The notes under the pieces: generated by a model | Told to the model about the DNA's origin: nothing | What the model saw: the letters and a program-made list of their open reading frames with translations, nothing else | Database searches by the model: none | In this document: positions 61,151 to 64,000 of the stretch, piece after piece | Numbering within the stretch: position 1 is the stretch's first letter | Layout of the letters: the number at the start of each line of letters is the position of its first letter | Made by a program: the position numbers and the translations under genes | From: an uncultured Oscillospiraceae bacterium | GTDB taxonomy: Bacteria; Bacillota; Clostridia; Oscillospirales; Oscillospiraceae | Direction: 5' to 3' | Length of the DNA: 64,000 nt | NCBI GenBank assembly: GCA_934659425.1 | Contig: CAKUHU010000002.1 | Span: 62,001 to 126,000 of the forward strand

Positions 61151-62977
61151 TTACTGCTTCTTCTTGGACGCTTCCCGCATCCGCTCGCCGTGATCCAGTA
61201 CCCGCTTGCGAAGCCGCAGGTTCTCCGGGGTACACTCCAGCAGCTCATCATCGGCCAGGAATTCCAAATCCTGCTCCAGGGACATCTGACGAGGCGGGGT
61301 CAGCCGCAGGGCATCATCCGAGCCGGAGGCCCGCATGTTGGTCAGCTGCTTCTTTTTGCAGACGTTCACCGAGATGTCCTCCTGCTTGGGGCACTCGCCC
61401 ACGATCATGCCGCCGTAGACTGGGGTGCCCGGGCCAATGAACAGGGTGCCTCGGTCCTGGGCGTTGAAGAGGCCGTAGGTCACCGCCTCACCGGTCTCAA
61501 AGGCCACCAGCGAACCGGTGTTCCGCCGTGCGATCTCCCCCTTCATGGGGGCGTAATCTTCAAAGACGGAGGCCATAATGCCCTCGCCCTTGGTGGCGGT
61601 CAAAAATTCGTTGCGGTATCCAAACAGCCCCCGGGAGGGCACCAGGAATTGGGCCTTCATCCGGTTCCCCACGGGTGTCATGTCCAGCATATCACCCTTC
61701 CGGCGGCCGATGGCCTCAATGACGGTGCCGATGGCATCGGCGGGTACGTCCACCACCAGCCGTTCAATGGGCTCACACTTCTTGCCGTCGATTTCCCGGT
61801 AGAGGACGCGGGGCGGGGAGACCTGGAACTCATAGCCCTCCCGACGCATGGTCTCCATCAGAATGGAGAGGTGCATCTCTCCCCGGCCGGCCACATTGAA
61901 GGCGTCGGTGGAGTCGGTCTCGCTGACCCGGAGAGACACGTCCTTCAAGGTCTCCCGCATGAGCCGCTCCCGGAGCTGGCGGGAGGTGACGTATTTGCCT
62001 TCCCGTCCGGCGAAGGGGGAGTCGTTGACGGAGAAGGTCATCTCCATGGTGGGGGCAGAGATCTTGACAAACTCAATGGGTTCCACTGCGGAGGTGGTGC
62101 AGATGGTGTCTCCAATGGTAATGTCGCCGATACCGCTCATGGCAATAATATTGCCCGCGGTGGCTGACTGGGCGGGAACTCTGGCCAGCCCGTCAAACTC
62201 ATAGATGGCAGTGGCCTTGGCCTTTTGGGGAGCGGCGTCGGAGGTGTGGTAGTTGCACACGGCGATCTCGTCATTTTGCTTAATCGTGCCCCGCTCGATG
62301 CGCCCAATGGCGATGCGGCCCACGAATTCGTTATAGTCAACGGAGGAGACCAGCATTTGGAAGGGGGCGTCCACATCGGCCTCCGGCGCGGGGATATAGT
62401 CCAGTATGGTGTCGAAAAGGGGCTTGAGATCGGTGCCCGGTACATCGGGAGAGAAGGAGGCGGTGCCCTGTCGGCCAGAGCAGAACAGCATAGGGGAGTC
62501 CAACTGCTCATCGGTAGCGTCCAGATCCAGCAGCAGCTCCAAGACCTCATCTACCACCTCGTGGATCCGCTGGTCGGGCCGGTCGATCTTGTTGACCACC
62601 ACGATGACCCGGTGGCCCAGCTCCAAGGCTCTGGACAGCACGAAACGGGTCTGGGGCATGGGGCCCTCGGCGGCGTCCACCAGGAGGATGACGCCGTTGA
62701 CCATCTTTAGGATGCGCTCCACCTCACCGCCGAAGTCGGCGTGGCCCGGCGTGTCCACGATATTGATCTTCACGTCCTGATAGTGGACGGCGGTATTCTT
62801 GGCCAGAATGGTGATGCCCCGCTCCCGTTCCAGATCTCCGGAGTCCATGACCCGGTCCACGGTGGCCTGATTTTCCCGGTAGATGCCGCCCTGCTTGAGC
62901 ATCTCATCCACCAGGGTGGTCTTGCCGTGGTCCACGTGGGCGATGATGGCGACATTTCGTAAATGCTGGTCTTGCAT
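61151..62977 (-). CDS. typA: Translational GTPase TypA/BipA
   Basis: Ribosome-binding GTPase for growth under stress and for 50S assembly. It has 608 residues. G motifs: AIIAHVDHGKTTLVDEML (G1, residue 9 on), RGITILAKNTA (G2), DTPGHADFGGEVERIL (G3), NKIDRPDQRIHEV (G4). It has the EF-G-like domains II, III and V and the TypA-specific C-terminal part, with RALFGYRN-like SRGLFGYRNEFLTATKGEGI and the final basic RLRKRVLDHGERMREASKKK. ATG at 62977. Confidence 0.96.
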   Translation of the reverse strand: MQDQHLRNVAIIAHVDHGKTTLVDEMLKQGGIYRENQATVDRVMDSGDLERERGITILAKNTAVHYQDVKINIVDTPGHADFGGEVERILKMVNGVILLVDAAEGPMPQTRFVLSRALELGHRVIVVVNKIDRPDQRIHEVVDEVLELLLDLDATDEQLDSPMLFCSGRQGTASFSPDVPGTDLKPLFDTILDYIPAPEADVDAPFQMLVSSVDYNEFVGRIAIGRIERGTIKQNDEIAVCNYHTSDAAPQKAKATAIYEFDGLARVPAQSATAGNIIAMSGIGDITIGDTICTTSAVEPIEFVKISAPTMEMTFSVNDSPFAGREGKYVTSRQLRERLMRETLKDVSLRVSETDSTDAFNVAGRGEMHLSILMETMRREGYEFQVSPPRVLYREIDGKKCEPIERLVVDVPADAIGTVIEAIGRRKGDMLDMTPVGNRMKAQFLVPSRGLFGYRNEFLTATKGEGIMASVFEDYAPMKGEIARRNTGSLVAFETGEAVTYGLFNAQDRGTLFIGPGTPVYGGMIVGECPKQEDISVNVCKKKQLTNMRASGSDDALRLTPPRQMSLEQDLEFLADDELLECTPENLRLRKRVLDHGERMREASKKKQ

Positions 62978-63032
62978 TTCTGCACCTCAAATCTCTTGCG
63001 ATGTAAAATTTCTCTTTATGAACAACCTAAAA

Positions 63033-63077
63033 TTTTACTCCAAAAAGGACTGGAAATCAACCCTTTTTGGAGTAAAA
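63033..63077. terminator. Long hairpin between cinA and typA
   Basis: TTTTACTCCAAAAAGG (63033-63048) is the exact complement of 63062-63077, with a 13-base loop. On the minus strand it lies just after cinA and is followed by TTTTAGG, so it may end that transcript. The typA promoter must lie in the short stretch before 62977. Confidence 0.6.
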
Positions 63078-63094
63078 TGAGAGATAAAATGCGG

Positions 63095-64000
63095 TCAGAG
63101 GGGAAGATTGGTCAAATGCCGACGGACCAAGTCAAAGGCGTGGCTGGCCGCAACCTGTCGCACCCGGGTGCGGGGGCCGGCGGCGTGGACAGTGCGGACG
63201 TGGGTCCCGCCCTCCCAGGCCAGGGACACATAGACAAGGCCCACCGGGTTGCCCCGGTCATCGGGGGCCGGCCCCGCAACGCCGGTGACAGACACGGCCA
63301 GATCCGCGCCGGCGGCTCGCCGGACGCCTTGGGCCATAGCCTGTGCCACGCTCTGGGACACCGCGCCGTGTTCCTCCAAAAGGGCCTGGGGCACGCCTAA
63401 GATGCCCGCCTTCACTTCATTGGTATAGCTCACTACGCCGCCCTTGAAGACGGCGGAAGCGCCCGGCAGGTCAGTGATCCGCTTGGCGATGAGGCCGCCG
63501 GTGCAGCTCTCCGCGGCGGCCAGGGTCAGGCCCTTGTCCTGGAGAAGATCCAGGCAGACCGCCTCCAAGGAGGGCACATCGGCACCATAGATGAGCGCTC
63601 CGAACTGCGCCCGGATCTCCTCCTCTACTGGGGCGATGAGAGCCTTGGCGGCGGATTCGTCGGCGGCCTTGGCAGTGATGCGCAGTTCCACCTCCCCCTC
63701 CTTGGCGTAGGGGGCCAGGGTGGGGTTGGACATGGCGTTCATCCTGTCCCGGAGCCGGCTCTCTACCGCCGATTCCCCCATGCCGAAGATCCGCAGGGAG
63801 CGGTTGAGGATGACCCCGTCAGTGAAGGCGGAGAGGAAGGGCACGGCCCGGGCGTGGAACATGGGGCCGCACTCGGAGGGCGGGCCGGGAAGCATGACTA
63901 CCCGAATGCCCCCGGCTTCAAATCCGCAGCCGGGGGCGGTGCCCCAGTCGTTTTGGAAGGGGGTGCAGCCCTCTGGAAGATAGGCCTGCTGATAGTTATT
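63095..64000 (-). CDS. cinA: CinA-family protein (competence/damage-inducible protein A), 5' end cut by window edge
   Basis: About 302 C-terminal residues of CinA; the frame is open to the right edge. The visible part begins NNYQQAYLPEGCTPFQNDWG then TAPGCGFEAGGIRVVMLPGP PSE, the end of the N-terminal MoaB/MogA-like (pyrophosphatase) domain. A linker follows, then the C-terminal nicotinamide-nucleotide amidase domain: LTLAAAESCTGGLIAKRITD (catalytic Ser region), FKGGVVSYTNEVKAGILGVP, and VSVTGVAGPAPDDRGNPVGL. In many Firmicutes it lies near recA; here typA follows. Its role is recycling of pyridine nucleotides. An internal ATG at 63895 is not the true start. Confidence 0.92.
   Translation of the reverse strand, partial: NNYQQAYLPEGCTPFQNDWGTAPGCGFEAGGIRVVMLPGPPSECGPMFHARAVPFLSAFTDGVILNRSLRIFGMGESAVESRLRDRMNAMSNPTLAPYAKEGEVELRITAKAADESAAKALIAPVEEEIRAQFGALIYGADVPSLEAVCLDLLQDKGLTLAAAESCTGGLIAKRITDLPGASAVFKGGVVSYTNEVKAGILGVPQALLEEHGAVSQSVAQAMAQGVRRAAGADLAVSVTGVAGPAPDDRGNPVGLVYVSLAWEGGTHVRTVHAAGPRTRVRQVAASHAFDLVRRHLTNLPL

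Overview
The window is a GC-rich (roughly 55-60% by eye), densely coded stretch of a bacterial chromosome. It has the marks of an anaerobic, spore-forming Clostridia, most likely Oscillospiraceae (Flavonifractor/Intestinimonas-like). The germination protease gpr and bofA with a sigma-E-type promoter show sporulation. Pyruvate:ferredoxin oxidoreductase, a flavodiiron protein, Pta and the Feo ferrous-iron system show anaerobic fermentative life. A glycine T-box leader and strong AGGAGG ribosome sites are Firmicute traits. The taxonomic label is inference from gene content; no rRNA is present.

Layout. 1-6.8 kb: gpr (cut by the left edge) divergent from rpsT, a YihY membrane protein, a nitroreductase/ArsR-like pair, a secreted DUF4358 protein, a flavodiiron protein, and a YczE-like membrane protein behind a perfect 26-bp palindrome. 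6.8-12.8 kb: lepA, an XRE regulator, pta, and glyQS with a T-box. 12.9-18.1 kb: a uracil-type permease behind a leader-peptide/terminator attenuator, then mntP and two overlapping CNNM/CBS transporters behind a structured leader. 18.2-28.7 kb: ybaK, recJ, relA, then a cell-wall-flavoured cluster (59-aa ORF, ATP-grasp ligase, aspartate racemase, MurE-like ligase) and a MATE pump. 28.7-32.2 kb: feoA-feoA-feoB plus a Cys-rich partner, with three DtxR-type boxes. 32.2-37.4 kb: bofA, yaaL, nifJ and a structured intergenic element. 37.4-49.2 kb: comM, an AEC carrier, a DEAD helicase, DUF2156 and GNAT proteins, a cytidylate-kinase-like protein, an orphan KdpD/KdpE-like pair, a PH-like membrane protein and an amino-acid ABC importer.

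49.2-58.9 kb is the most unusual region. It starts with a remnant of a serine recombinase. A LysR regulator is then divergent from one tightly coupled operon: a divergent adenylosuccinate-synthetase-like protein overlapping atpB, then F-type ATP synthase a, c, b, alpha, gamma, beta and epsilon. There is no separate delta gene. The C-terminal half of delta is fused to the N-terminus of alpha, and the N-terminal helical domain of delta is missing. Subunit c carries a signal peptide. The purA-like enzyme has changes at several IMP-binding positions. I treat this LysR-PurA'-ATP synthase unit as the best candidate for an undescribed system.

58.9-64 kb: paired hairpins, a RidA protein, a second AEC carrier, a broken NPCBM-type domain gene (frameshift plus stop), typA, and the C-terminal part of cinA running off the right edge. 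I saw no tRNA, rRNA, CRISPR array or intact insertion sequence.
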